A DNA stretch of 64,000 nt from Pictodentalium vernedei (taxonomy: Eukaryota > Mollusca > Scaphopoda > Dentaliida > Dentaliidae): NCBI GenBank assembly GCA_031216915.1, contig CM062294.1:160907455-160971454 (forward strand). The letters run 5' to 3'. Each line of letters starts with the position of its first letter. Position 1 is the first letter of the stretch. The position numbers and the translations under genes are program-made. The notes under the pieces were generated by a model. It did not search any database. It worked only from the letters and a program-made list of their open reading frames with translations, and was not told the DNA's origin. Shown piece by piece: positions 10,381 to 21,371 of the stretch.

Positions 10381-13113
10381 AATCCGCGAGGCTACAGGGA
10401 TCTGGTTATTACAGCTACTTACATTATAGGTATTTTTCTCATCAAGGTCTGCATTCTTTGAACGATCCAGATAAATTTAATTCATGAGGAAATTAGAGGT
10501 CGATTGTTGGTATGCATAATTTCAGAATTTCAAATTTTGTTGTATTGTTACAAATGCAAGGGCTCCTCCCCAGATGAGTGCAACTTTGTAGTTTCATTTT
10601 GCAATGAGCCCAAGTATACCACTGCTGATGAAGTGGAAGTTCATATGGTTGATGTATTTAAGGTTTTAACACAGAGTCATTCTATGACTGAGTTAAAGTC
10701 TAATTGTTTCGACTGTTCATTCTGTTGTTGTTTACTCTGCACCAGACCCCAAAATCTCACTGAAACTGGGATTAACAGGGGCCAAAATACCCCCTCCCCC
10801 CCCCCCCCCCTCCACACACACACACAGACACACGCAATACATATTTGGTATTCTCGCCGGTGATCTGAGTAATTTGAGCCAGAGAATTTGAGAGGGGCCT
10901 GAGCTGATCTGTCAACTCAGATCAAACACTTATGACACGAATGTGAAAAATACCCGATGAAGACTTTTTAACATCTTGTTATAGATGGATTTATCTTCAG
11001 ACTATTAAAGGTATTGAAAGTGCCAGTGTAGCTCAAAAAGCTTGCTCGTGAAAAGTTGTGAGGGGTATTGATGGAAAAAAATGTCTGCTGTTGAATTGCA
11101 ATTTTTTTCTGAAATACCTTCACTTTGTAGGTTCGTTATGAAGATGACTCATTTGGCTAATCAATCTATGGGTCATATGAGGTAACTGAACGATGGGTAA
11201 ATAGGAAGGGAAATCGAGTTATATGCCCTTTAGTACAAAGTAATATTTAGTGTTTACGGGATTTTACCCCACAATTTTCCATTCAACTTCTGGAAATGTT
11301 TAAGCTCAACTTTAAATCTAATAAACATGGCCAAGATAGAGGTTCGTTAAGGTATTAACTATTAAGTAAACTTGTTTCAAGGAAGAATATTTTAGTAAGT
11401 CGACAGAGAAAGCTAAAATGCTGGATCATTGCATTGCTCATTAGTTTGGATGTATTTTGTTACCGTAGGTAACACTCTGCAGTAACCAAAAAAGGATTTT
11501 TGTTACTAGGAAGCTAAATAAGACATCGTAGTCTGCTTATTTGGATAAAGTAGGTAGTGCACAGTGTGTTGGTGTGTCAATTCTCTATTGGCAATAGGCA
11601 TTGATGTATGTGGAACCTTATTTATTAAACAGTAATCTCGACGTGTAGGAGTTTGTAAAATATTTGTATATTTCTCTTTCAAGTTATGCTCCCGGCATCT
11701 TGGGTTCTGATAATAATAGGTGGTTTGTCTTCAGTAGTCTGGATGCTGTTTTAATATTACGCAAATACTATTTGTGGATGTCATTGCGATACATCATTTA
11801 GCTCTGGCGAAAACTGAAGCTGTTACTGATATGTCAAATTGAACTAACCTTAGTGGTGTATGTTTGGAGTTTCTTATTTTGGGCAAGTAATTTATAGTGG
11901 AGGAAATATTGCAATCCTGAGGCTTTTTGTTATATGGGTAACGGCCAATCTCTCATTCGTTTACTAAAATGGTAGTGTAAAATAGTTGGTTGTTGAGAAT
12001 TGTATTCTCTTCTCCATGGATAGCCTAAAATATAATTTCCAAATTGACCATTAAATTTAAAATGGGGCACAATCGTAAGCAGTCTATATATATCAAAAGG
12101 CTAAATACAGTTGCTTATTTTGCTCGAATATTTATATGTCCCATTGATAGTAATATATGGCTGATAGTGGAAGAGCCGGGGAGCTATCACATATGTTAGA
12201 TTAGTGAAAACCACGTGGCCTTGTTGACCATTAGAACGTTACAAATAAATTTTGAATAGTTTTGTAATTATTGGCGGAATTGTAAAATCCAGAGAAATAA
12301 ATTTATCCAGAATTTTATCTACATTAATTGTATTCTGGATATTTCACCTATCTTATTGGGAAATTAACCAGTGTGTCCAGTATATTTCGTATTTTGGAAT
12401 TTCAGTAAATCATAAAGCAGGGGAAGCAAATAGAATTGCTGTTACTGCTGTAGATTTAATGTGTGTGCTCCTCCCTGTAGAAACTGAATGTCTGTTTAAC
12501 ATTAATGGAGTGTACACCATCACAAGAAGCTGGCAACGGCGTAGGGCGATGTAGCATGCAGTGAGTCAGAAAAGAATTCTTGATTCTGTTGACGCTCTTT
12601 GGCCATGCCTATCGGTGCTAGTATAGAGAGAGAGAGAGCGAGCGGAATCTGCTGAACGTGTTGCAGCAAATCCGAGACGAGTGGTGGTAATGCATCTTGT
12701 TATTGAGTAGCGAAAAGAAATTGGGAACATTCCAGCAGTGAACACCAGAGGACTACTTCAGAAGAAGCAGAGAGACAAGATCAAGACTTTATAGAATTTC
12801 TAAAAAGAGACAATAACTTAAACTATATAATAGTCGGTAAAGGAATCATGTGTAATTTTGTAACACCTCCTTGTAACACCTCGTTCATCTCCTTCATATC
12901 ATTCGTTTACATTTTGCAAATTATTTTCATGGTAATTGGCTTGGTGAGCCGGGTCTCATGATTACGGAGGAATTGTTTTATGTGGGACGCCACATTTTAA
13001 ATGATAGTGATAAAATAAAATTATAAAATATTAAAGATTTATTAGAAATCTATTTAACAACTGCTGTATGGTTCTGAAAATGTTACACATTTTTCTTTTT
13101 AAGGAGGGGGAAG
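10381..13113 (+). other. LTR element interior, no retroviral gene
   Basis: 2.7 kb without Gag, protease, RT or integrase motifs. Two open frames, 10504-10863 (119 codons, Cys-rich start 'LLYCYKCKGSSPDEC') and 12252-12554 (100 codons), match no retroelement protein I recognise. The first resembles the Ly6/uPAR-type 'CYKCKG' spacing and could be captured host sequence, but this is weak. A poly-C run and CA repeats occur at 10795-10832. Confidence 0.5.
13101..13113 (+). promoter_or_regulatory. polypurine tract
   Basis: AAGGAGGGGGAAG immediately before the 3' LTR. This is the expected primer site for plus-strand synthesis. Confidence 0.75.
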
Positions 13114-13944
13114 TGTAACGGATTTGGTAACAGCAGTTGAAAAATAATATACAACAAAAATTATAAATTACTCTGTTGTAATTCGTCTGCTCATAACAGA
13201 GGTGTAATTCTATTTTTGTTGGCTTCAAGTCATTTCCATGTTTAAAATGAATCAATGTACCTTATTGGTTCACACCATAGTGCATTGTGCTGTTGTTTCA
13301 TTCATCGAGGTGAAAACGAGGGATCAATCAGATTCCAGTATTCGAAATCTTTCCACGCGAAATGATCCTATATAAGAGCGGTCTCGCTCATAATTCATCG
13401 TTCACTTTATGTTTGGCAATAAAGCTATGAACTTGCTGGCCAAACGCAAGCCTATACACAAGGTTAGTTATGGGAACACTTTATGACCTGTAAATGGGTT
13501 AACCTTAATGGGTACCGTCATTTTGGAACCTGTTCAACTCGGCCTTGGTGAGAATCAACGTTTCTGACCGTGATTCTCTCCAGGTCCGAGTTTTGTGGGA
13601 ACTACCCACATTTACTGAACATATGTTGGGTGGAATTTAAACCTCTTTTGTGTTAAAGTGTTGTGGGTCTGAGGTTTTTGATCCGTCTCTCATATTCATG
13701 TCCATTTCATATCATACTATTTTTTTCGCTTCTTAATAAACCACGTATAAACTGTTTTCCTATTTTATTGTGTATTCATCCAGACCACAACACATAACTT
13801 AATGATTATTCGACCTCTAGAGTTGAGTTATATTCTATCCATGGTTTGCTAGTTGACACAGATCCTCACGAATCTGAAGAACAACAGGGAGATTTCGGCC
13901 AGGGTTCTAGCCCCTAAGGAGTCGTTCACACCACCCATGTTACA
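13114..13944 (+). repeat. 3' LTR
   Basis: 831 bp, colinear with 9519-10380. It has a private block at about 13545-13592 ('cttggtgagaatcaacgtttctgaccgtgattctctcc') and lacks the GC-rich block of the 5' LTR. Confidence 0.85.
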
Positions 13945-14889
13945 TTTCTACACATCGGAGATTCGTAGCGAAGGGACGAGCAGGTTCGCGAATTAATACG
14001 GAGTAAGAAGAATATTCAGGTGCAGGATAGGGCCAGGCGATTGGGAGAGATGAGATTGAGACGAGAGGCGACCAAGTTGTTCAAACACGTCACTGAGGTT
14101 CGGAAACAAGCCAGGAAAGAGATCGTTGAGGAATTGAGACCTATAAAAGAAGGTTCTCAGAGGATGGCTTCGCACCCTGGTAGTTTTGTGTCGAGAATTC
14201 CGTCGGATTACACTCCGGTGAGAATCGAGACCGATCCAAGTACCATCGGTAGTTTTACACCGAGAACTTTGTCCGAATACACTTCGGAAAGAATCAAGAC
14301 CGATGCAAGTAGCATCGATAACGACGCTTCGAGCATTATTAGCATCAGATCTGACGATGGTAGTGGAATCGTTAAAGATCAGATGTATGGATTTCATGAA
14401 TATGGGATAAAACTTTCGTGGGTAACACCTTGAAGGTCGCTATTTGATCGTCGGTTCGAACAGGTAGGAATTGACCGACAAATTGTATACTCTGCTCTCT
14501 CACCAGAGACCCGACGATTACACCAAAGAGGATTACAACAGTTACGGAGACATTCTGGTTCAAACTCACGCCATGAAGAAGAGCAACGATCCCAAAGAGA
14601 CGAGACCGAAGGATAGAAGAGGTTACAGGTGGAGGAACGTGGTGGAACTACCATATGGAAGGCGAACGAGTATTTCGTAAAATCGATGACTGGAAAGGGA
14701 ATGACATACACGACATTTCTTCCACGCGATCCCCATGCCTTGTTGGAGAGATTGAGATTGTTGATGGACAGCAGAGAGGCAAGTAACACTGGAGTGGATA
14801 ACGATATAGTGAGCGTGTGGGACGAATTGTTGAGGCAGAAGGTCTTGACTAAGAAGGATTATCAAAAGTTGATGAATCGTTTGAAATAA
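13945..14889 (+). pseudogene. Polinton gene 1, conserved protein of unknown function (broken)
   Basis: The first gene of the left arm. Coding text runs from 13945 in the frame opened by the ATG at 9512, with an in-frame TAG at 13966-13968, through a basic coiled-coil-like stretch ('RRLGEMRLRREATKLFKHV') and a Ser/Thr-rich linker to 14433. It shifts frame for 14471-14640, where 'RPDDYTKEDYNSYGDILV' is seen, and returns to the first frame for 14640-14889, ending 'LTKKDYQKLMNRLK' at a stop. I recognise this three-part layout from other metazoan Maverick-like elements, but no function is known to me. It is separated from its own start codon by the LTR insertion. At least one stop and two frameshifts make it non-functional. 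Confidence 0.6.
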
Positions 14890-14992
14890 TAAAATAGTAA
14901 GAGAAAAGAAAAAAAAAGAATATTAAGTAAATAAAAAAAATATATATATTCAAAAAAAATAATTAAAAAAAAAACGAATTCTTAAAAAAAAA

Positions 14993-15372
14993 ATGTTACT
15001 GATAAATAACAGGGGGTATGCTAGATCTTACGTCTCTGGTGGATCGGGCATCGTGGATTCGATGATGCGATTTTTAACTCGTACATTCACTGGCGATGTC
15101 GCAAAACAGATCGCCTCGGGCGCTCTCAAAATTGGAAAGAAGATGGCGATCGATGCGGGTAAGAAAGCTGTGACCGAAGCGGGCGTAGAATAGCTTCGGA
15201 AGCTGGCAAGAGAGGTGCCGATGCGTTGATTAATAAATGGATAACAACTCCATCTGTCAAACGATCGAGAATCGAACCGAAAAGTTGGTGATACTTCTAT
15301 GATGATGCGATACCGATACAAGACTTAGCTAAAATGATGAAAGGATCGGGATTGAATGTGATTTATAAATAA
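14993..15372 (+). pseudogene. Polinton gene 2, small Gly/Lys-rich protein, candidate minor virion protein
   Basis: Begins at an ATG at 14993 after an A-rich spacer. The first 66 codons ('NNRGYARSYVSGGSGIVDSM', then 'IGKKMAIDAGKKAVTEAG') give a short basic protein with a helical Ala/Gly/Lys repeat. A frameshift near 15185-15195 moves the rest ('GADALINKWITTPSVKR') into another frame, and the end 'MMKGSGLNVIYK' closes at 15370-15372. Its size, basic charge and place beside the ATPase resemble small core or minor capsid proteins of adeno-like viruses. That role is inferred from context only. Confidence 0.45.
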
Positions 15373-15486
15373 TAAAAAAAAAAACTTTGATATATATATA
15401 TATATATAAAATAGAAATTAAAATAAAAGAAAAATAGACAAAACATTGTTCAAAACATAGTAAAAAAAACTGGAGAAAAAAAAAAC

Positions 15487-16332
15487 ATGGATATCAAAGA
15501 CATCTTGGAATGACGTGATGGCCAAGAGCTAGAAGGACGAATTCTTTCCCAAGAGCATAAGAGGTTTGATAGTGGGAAAATCGAATTGTGGAAAGACCAA
15601 TCTCTTGATGAATCTATTGTTGCGACCCGGCTGGTTGGATTATGACAGATTATTCGTTTTCGGTAAGAGTCTCTTTCAACTAGAATGCACATTGCTTCGA
15701 GAGTGTATGAATCGTAAATTACCCAAAAACGTCATAGCGAGAATCTTCGACAATCGAGACGAATTCGAAGGGCACGACACTTCAAATATATTGGAAGGGG
15801 CTGCGAGAGAATTGACTAAGAGAAACGCCGAGTGTTCGAACGTGGAATACCCGTTTTACGAGAACGCCGACAACGTTCCCGATCCCAGACAGCTGAAGTC
15901 GGAGAATAAGAATATCATGATCTTCGACGATCTGCTGTTGGAGAGACAGAATCAATGCGAATCGTATTACATTTGAGGACTTCACAGCAACGTGGATTGT
16001 TTCTATCTGTCTCAGAGTTATTTTCGACTGCCCAGACAGATGATAAGAGAGAATGCTAATTTTCTTTGTCTCTTTCATCACGACCTCAAGAATCTCAATC
16101 ACATCTTTAGAGATCGTGTGGCCAACGACATGAGCAGGGAAGAATTCAAGAGATTCTGTAAAAAAGGTGTGGGACAAAGGACATCACAAGTTCATGGTAA
16201 CCGATTTGACTAGTGAATTTAACAACGGAAAATATCGAAGCAGCTTCGATGATTTTTTTTATATTTCCGATAATAATAGAGAAAAAAATGAAAAAATAAA
16301 AAAAATATCGATAAAATATAAAAATATATAAA
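15487..16332 (+). pseudogene. genome-packaging ATPase (FtsK/HerA-type) pseudogene
   Basis: P-loop ATPase that in Polintons and related viruses drives DNA into the capsid. The ATG at 15487 opens a frame with an in-frame TGA at 15511-15513 and a one-base shift near 15530. The main stretch then carries Walker A 'VGKSNCGKTNLL' (about 15569-15604) and Walker B 'KNIMIFDDLLLE' (about 15908-15943). TGA at 15974-15976 interrupts the same frame, which continues with 'HSNVDCFYLSQSYFRLPRQ' and 'NLNHIFRDRVANDMS'. A second shift in the A-run near 16160 leads to 'HKFMVTDLTSEFNNGKY' and the C-terminus. The ATPase motifs are intact, but two stops and two shifts make it inactive. About 250 codons, normal for the family. 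Confidence 0.85.
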
Positions 16333-16354
16333 TAATAAATAATAATAAAAAAAA

Positions 16355-17072
16355 ATGTCAGAACATCTATTAGAACAGATAGTCGAGAATTCGGCTGCGA
16401 AGCAGTCCTCTTAAATTGTAATTCGAACCTTCCATTGAATTGAAGAAGGAAAAGAGATACCAGAAGGCATTGGTGAATGTCGAGACTTACTATTCGTTTT
16501 CCAACGTCACCGAAAAGAATAATGCGTTCAAGTGTTACAACGGTGTGGATTGGTTCCAGATTTGAATTCCCAAAGGGAGTTATGACATAGACGATCTGAA
16601 CCGTCACATCCAGATGAGACTGAAGACCGACGGTCATGGAAGTAAGATGATAAGACTCGCTCCCAATACGAGTACTCCACAGACGATATTAGACTTGGGT
16701 GATAATTTTCGAGTGGATTTTAGTGCAGAAGATTCAAGCAGTAAGATGTTGGGATTCGATCGAAAGATGTATTGAGGTCACGCCACGCCTGAAAATATGG
16801 TCGACATTCTCGTGGTCAATAGCATTTTAGTGAATGTCTATGTGATCGTGGGATGTTACGTCGATGGTATCGCTCAGCCTACAATCTACTCATTCTTTCC
16901 GGACGTTTCGCCGGGTTACAAGATCGTGGAGTGACTTCGAAATCTCGTCTATCTACCTGTGATTCTGGACACATTGTATAGCATCAAAACCACGTTAATT
17001 GATCAGAACGGCGATCTATTAGATCTTCGTGGAGAGACAGTGACTATAAGATTTCACATCAGAGAGATATGA
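16355..17072 (+). pseudogene. candidate minor capsid (penton-like) protein pseudogene
   Basis: About 240 codons following the ATPase, too interrupted to appear as one ORF. The ATG at 16355 is followed by a frameshift before about 16430. The remaining frame reads 'ALVNVETYYSFSNVTEKNN', 'IPKGSYDIDDLNRHIQMRL', 'NSILVNVYVIVGCYVDG' and ends 'DLRGETVTIRFHIREI' at TGA 17070-17072. Three in-frame TGA codons lie at 16563-16565, 16773-16775 and 16932-16934. The beta-rich pattern and conserved C-terminal 'LRGE..T.R' are shared with proteins encoded near the ATPase in other Maverick-like elements. A penton or minor capsid role is inferred, not shown. Confidence 0.5.
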
Positions 17073-17129
17073 AAAAAATAATATCTTAAAAAAAATTAAA
17101 TATATTTTTTTATTTAAAGAAGTTTTAGG

Positions 17130-17791
17130 TTTTTATTTATATATTATATAAGAAATAAAAAAAGAAACTTATAATATTAATAATTTAAAAAAATATATAT
17201 ATAATTAAATCAAATCATATCAAATTAAAAAAAAACAAAAATAAAAATACGAGTCGATACATAATTAAAAACGTGAACATATCCGAAGGACAGAAAGCTA
17301 AACTTCACAGAGCATTGAGTAATTGAGGTGAAACCGTTAGATTTAAATTCAGTTATCAAGATCTGTTGAGTTGCGGTAGCAATCAGATCGCCTGGACTAA
17401 AACTCAAAGCAAAAGGATGGAGAAAGCGATTCGTAATCGAACGGGAATGATGGTGACACTTTTTTATTTATATATTATATAAGAAATAAAAAAAGAAACT
17501 TATAATATTAATAATTTAAAAAAATATATATATAATTAAATCAAATCATATCAAATTAAAAAAAAACAAAAATAAAAATACGAGTCGATACATAATTAAA
17601 AACGTGAACATATCCGAAGGACAGAAAGCTAAACTTCACAGAGCATTGAGTAATTGAGGTGAAACCGTTAGATTTAAATTCAGTTATCAAGATCTGTTGA
17701 GTTGCGGTAGCAATTGGATCGCCTGGACTAAAACTCAAAGCAAAAGGATGGAGAAAGCGATTCGTAATCGAACGGGAATGATGGTGAGACT
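17130..17791. repeat. 331-bp direct tandem duplication
   Basis: 17130-17460 and 17461-17791 are almost identical; a CAG/TGG difference near 17385/17716 is visible. The unit covers the AT-rich spacer and the 5' part of the next gene. High identity means it is much younger than the decay of the element. Confidence 0.9.
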
Positions 17792-18232
17792 AAGTCCCAC
17801 TCAATTGAGATCTAATCTGACAATGAAAGGCGGTTTCGTACCGCTATTGTCGGGACTCGCCGCCAAAGCATTACCCATTCTTCCAAAGATGGTGTTACCA
17901 TGTCTAGGCGTGGGAGCTCTCTCGAGACTCACTAGTTCGGGAGTAGGCAAATTAATGGGTAGAGGATTGTTTTTGAAGAAGAGAGGAAACGGACTGTTTT
18001 TGAAGAAGGGAGGAGCCTGCGTCACGTAGACGTTGAAGGTGAAGGATTGTATCTAGGACCCATGAGAAAGGGCAGTGGCAATGCTTTCCATGGAGACGGT
18101 CTCTACCTGAAGACCGGAGAGAATGTGGAACCAATCGGTGAAGGTTTGTTGTTCGGTCAGAATTCACCATTTAAGAATATACCCCTTTTGGGTATGTTAT
18201 TATTTAAAAAAATAATAACAATAAAAAAATGA
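17578..18232 (+). pseudogene. Polinton gene, hydrophobic/Gly-Leu-rich protein, candidate membrane-active minor capsid protein
   Basis: The frame starts in the second tandem copy (no ATG remains) and runs through a basic N-terminus, an in-frame TGA at 17655-17657 and 'RMEKAIRNRTGMMVRLSPTQ'. A hydrophobic segment of about 60 residues follows ('GGFVPLLSGLAAKALPILPK', 'VLPCLGVGALSRLTSSGVG'), then repeated 'GLFLKK' blocks to 18029. After a shift it continues 'LYLGPMRKGSG' and ends with 'SPFKNIPLLGMLL'. The basic head, hydrophobic middle and 'F.NIP..G.LL' tail recall pX- and pVI-like proteins of adeno-type elements. A role in membrane or core association is inferred. The first tandem copy (17247-17457) is a truncated duplicate of its 5' end. 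Confidence 0.5.
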
Positions 18233-18976
18233 AACAAAAGGAGAGAAAACATATTCCAACAGATGTGTTAACAAAACATTCGGAAAAGCTTTTAGCTTTT
18301 TCTAAATATTTACACGAGTATGCATTAGAAACAATTCAATCAGAACAAACGTACACAATACATGTTTAATCGGGTATGGAACATTGTTTTCGTTAATATT
18401 GTTTTTCATATTCTTAAATCAAAGTTATTTCGAAAATATTGAAACAAATGAAGTGTTTGAACGAAAAAAAATGCGTCTTACCAAGATTATGACATGATTA
18501 TAGATGTCCTAGATTGGTTAAAAAACAATGTGAAATTTGTAGAACTTTACAATTACGGGAAATATCATTACATTATTTATTGTGCGAAAAACATAGTTAA
18601 TGTATTCGATCGTGGTGGTGAAAATATTGAAAAATCCATTCGCGTGTGTGTCAAATTTATTTGCAGATTATTACACTCGTTCATGTCAAATAGATCATGG
18701 ATCTAATTTGCTGAAAGGTTAAAAAGCATTATCAATTATTTCCCATATCATTCTAACGATGACGATGACGATGAAAAAATGATGGTTTTATCAAAATACG
18801 AAAAGCATAAAATCCTTCTTTCGAAAAAAATGTCATCTCTTTCCTATAATAATATGTACGATCGTAATATACGAGAACTATTCGTTCATTCGGTTGATGA
18901 TGAGATGAATAAATGTGTTATTAAAAAAAGCAAAAAAAAAAACATAATATATAAAAAGAAAAATAATACGATATAA
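18229..18976 (+). pseudogene. unrecognised Polinton ORF(s)
   Basis: A short frame from ATG 18229 (about 46 codons) is followed by a longer one from 18494 to 18976, interrupted by a single in-frame TAA at 18704-18706. The latter has an acidic run ('SNDDDDDEK') and a Lys-rich end. No domain is recognised. It lies between the candidate minor capsid gene and the integrase on the same strand, so it is probably part of the left-arm transcription unit. It could be two decayed genes. Confidence 0.35.
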
Positions 18977-18992
18977 TAAAACAAACGATTCC

Positions 18993-19799
18993 ATGGAATC
19001 AAGAGCTTGGTTTCTTCGAAAGGTGCTGTACAGAGCTAACGCGATCTGCGTGAAGGAACAACTTCCTCACGTCTTGCATGAAAGAACGAGGGCGTTAAAT
19101 ACATACTGACGGTCATTGAAGTATTTTCAAAATACAGATGAATGAGATCTCTGAAGAATAAATGAGGAGCTTGTATGGCTGAGGCTCTAAAGAGCATATT
19201 CGCATCGTCTTCTCGAAAACCTGATAAATTGTGGGTGGTCAAGGGGGAGGAATTTTACAACAGTCACGTCCGTCTGTTGGTAAACCTCTATTCCGTCGAA
19301 AACGAAAAGAAAGCTAACGTGATGGAACGATAGAATAGAACCATGAAGGAAAAAATGTACAAGTATTTCACAGCCAATAAGACCATGAAATATATGGACA
19401 TTCTAGAGGAACTGGTCGAAGAATACCACAACACGCGACATGGATTGATTAAGATGATGCCCTCGGAAGCTAGCGATCCTCGAAACGAAAAACGCGTCTT
19501 CACGAATCTCTATCCCGAAAGGAATAAGAGCAAGAAGGTGTCTAGACCACCAAAATTTGCAGTGCAATTGGCGATCGAGTGAGAATCACTTCTTATAAGT
19601 CTCTCTTCGCGAAAGGTTACACTCCTTGATGGACCAAGGAAATCATTAAAATCATTAGAATATTTTACACGGATCCAGTGACTTACAAAATAGAAGCGTT
19701 AGAGGATGACGAAGATGACAGCAGAGAAATCGTTGGAACATTCTACAAATAAGAATTGCAGAAGACAGCGTTTTGAAAACCAACCCTTCACTATTTAGA
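18993..19799 (+). pseudogene. retroviral-type (rve) integrase pseudogene
   Basis: RNase H-fold integrase that would have inserted the element and made the 6-bp duplications. Visible core blocks are 'EGVKYILTVIEVFSKY' (about 19090-19136), 'KPDKLWVVKGEEFYN' (about 19220-19263) and 'LYSVENEKKANVMER' (about 19288-19330), followed by 'NRTMKEKMYKYFTANKTMKY' and 'EYHNTRHGLI'. In the family the first two blocks carry catalytic Asp residues. Here they read Glu (TVIEVF) and Val (WVVKG), while the Glu of the third block remains. Stops are TGA 19139-19141, TGA 19163-19165 and TAG 19331-19333. A frameshift near 19570 separates the SH3-like C-terminal part ('DPVTYKIEALEDDE'). The N-terminal zinc region is not recognisable. 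Inactive. Confidence 0.8.
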
Positions 19800-19885
19800 A
19801 AAAAAAAAAAAATAAAAATAATAATTTAAAAAAACAAAACAATTTATAATAAAAAAAGAAAACGAATTAACACAAACCAAAAAAC

Positions 19886-21166
19886 ATGATGAATATATTA
19901 CATATAACCAAAGGTCTATTGAGAGATGAAAGCATTCAAGAATACGAAGTTCACGAGTACGAACCCATGACTGGAACCAGTCTGAACAATGCCGGTGAAA
20001 TAAGAATCAACATCAAGACTCAAGGTCTGTTTGTTCATCCCAGCAAAAGTTACATAGTGATACAAGGACATCTCACCAAAGGAGATGGAAGCGATTACGC
20101 CGGCGACGATGTAGTCACTCTAGCCAATAATGGCATAATGCATCTGTTCAGTAGTATAAAATACATGCTCTCGGGACAAGAGATATAATCCGTGTTTCAT
20201 CCCGAACAAGCCACCACGATCTACGGACTCTTGACGTATCCAGACGATTTTTCGAAATCTAAAGGACTCAATCAATTGTGTGTGAAAGACACCGTCGCCG
20301 ACATGAGTGCAGCTAATATCGGTGCCGCTGCGAGATTCGACTACGTCGTCAAAACCTCGAGACCCAGAGGAACGGTGTTCTGCATACCTCTGAAACACAT
20401 ATTCGGATTCGTGGAAGATTACGATAAGATTCTCTATGGATTCAAACACAACCTGATGTTGAATCGAAAAAGAAACGACGAAGCCACCATGAGACCCGCC
20501 GCGACCGATGCAGGTAAGATACATCTGAACAAGATATCTTGGTTCCTTCTGCACGTGTTACCTTTGGTCGCGGAGAAAGTACGTCTCTACAATATCATAG
20601 AATCGAAGAGTAAATTACCGGTGGGATGTAGAATGAGACAGTGCAATACGGCTAGTATTCCATCGTCCAGAAATCACTTTGATTGGATATTGACCATGAA
20701 ATCTGCTTCGGAAAGACCGCGATTCACCAAAGTGGCATTTCAAACCGATAGGGATGGGTCTCAAGAGAAAAATCCTTCCCTGTTCGATCATTGTCACTTG
20801 AGAAACATGCAGGTATTTCTAAACGCCACGAGATATTCAGCCAACGATTATTATGCCTCTTTCAATAAGAACGATTTCTGCAGGCTATATGGTGACGCCG
20901 CCGATTTCAGAAAGAAATATCATCGACTGGACGAATTGACGGGTAATCCTAACATCACTCCCACCGAATACAAATCGATGTATCCCCTGTTCGTATTTGA
21001 CGTCATTAAACAGAACGAGCGACTCAAGAGTAGCGTCTTAGACATTCAGATCAAGATGCAATTCGACAGGAACGTGCCGAAGAGAACTGAGGCTTTTGCC
21101 CTAGTCCTGTCATATAGAGAGTTAAAATTCGAATCGGACGGACAAAAAATGTTCACCGTTCGATGA
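19886..21166 (+). pseudogene. candidate major capsid protein, single in-frame stop
   Basis: The best preserved gene of the left arm: 427 codons in one frame from ATG 19886 to TGA 21164-21166, interrupted only by TAA at 20186-20188. The N-terminal 'EYEPMTGTSLNNAGEIRINI' and 'FVHPSKSYIVIQGHLTKGDG', and later 'LKHIFGFVEDYDKILYGFKH' and 'GKIHLNKISWFLLHVLP', match a protein repeatedly seen in Maverick-like elements of cnidarians, molluscs and fish. I take this to be the double jelly-roll major capsid protein because of its position, length and abundance of predicted beta strands. The structural assignment would need a fold prediction. It is the last plus-strand gene, and the fibre-like gene faces it. 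Confidence 0.65.
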
Positions 21167-21232
21167 AAAAATAATAATAATAAAAAAAAACTAAAACACA
21201 AAAAAGTAATTAAATAAAATAATTAAAAATAC

Positions 21233-21318
21233 CCCCCAAAAAATAAATATAATTGGATTTTTTGAGAAATTGAATATTCAATCTCTTAAAATCCAATTAT
21301 ATTTTTTTGGGGAGTTGT
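21233..21318. terminator. long hairpin between convergent arms
   Basis: The arm 'cccccaaaaaataaatataattggattttttgagaaattgaat' ending about 21276 pairs with 'attcaatctcttaaaatccaattatatttttttgggg' (21277-21314). The stem is almost perfect, about 40 bp, with no loop, lying between the ends of the + and - transcription units. The T/A-rich arms include AATAAA-type signals on both strands. A transcription-end or RNA-processing role for both arms is the natural reading. Confidence 0.6.
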
Positions 21319-21371
21319 CTCCACTACATCACAAAAGTGATTATTTCATTTTTTTTTTTTTTTTCTTGTTT

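Larger units (their letters stand above)
9519..13944 (+). mobile_element. non-autonomous LTR retrotransposon inserted in the Polinton
   Basis: Two direct repeats of about 0.85 kb (9519-10380 and 13114-13944), both TGTAACGG...TTACA, flank 2.7 kb of interior. The flanks are TTTC at 9515-9518 and TTTC at 13945-13948, a 4-bp target duplication. A polypurine tract (AAGGAGGGGGAAG, 13101-13113) sits directly before the 3' LTR, which fixes the orientation as plus. No gag or pol motif is seen inside, so it must have been mobilised in trans. The LTRs differ by indels, so the insertion is not recent. Confidence 0.85.
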
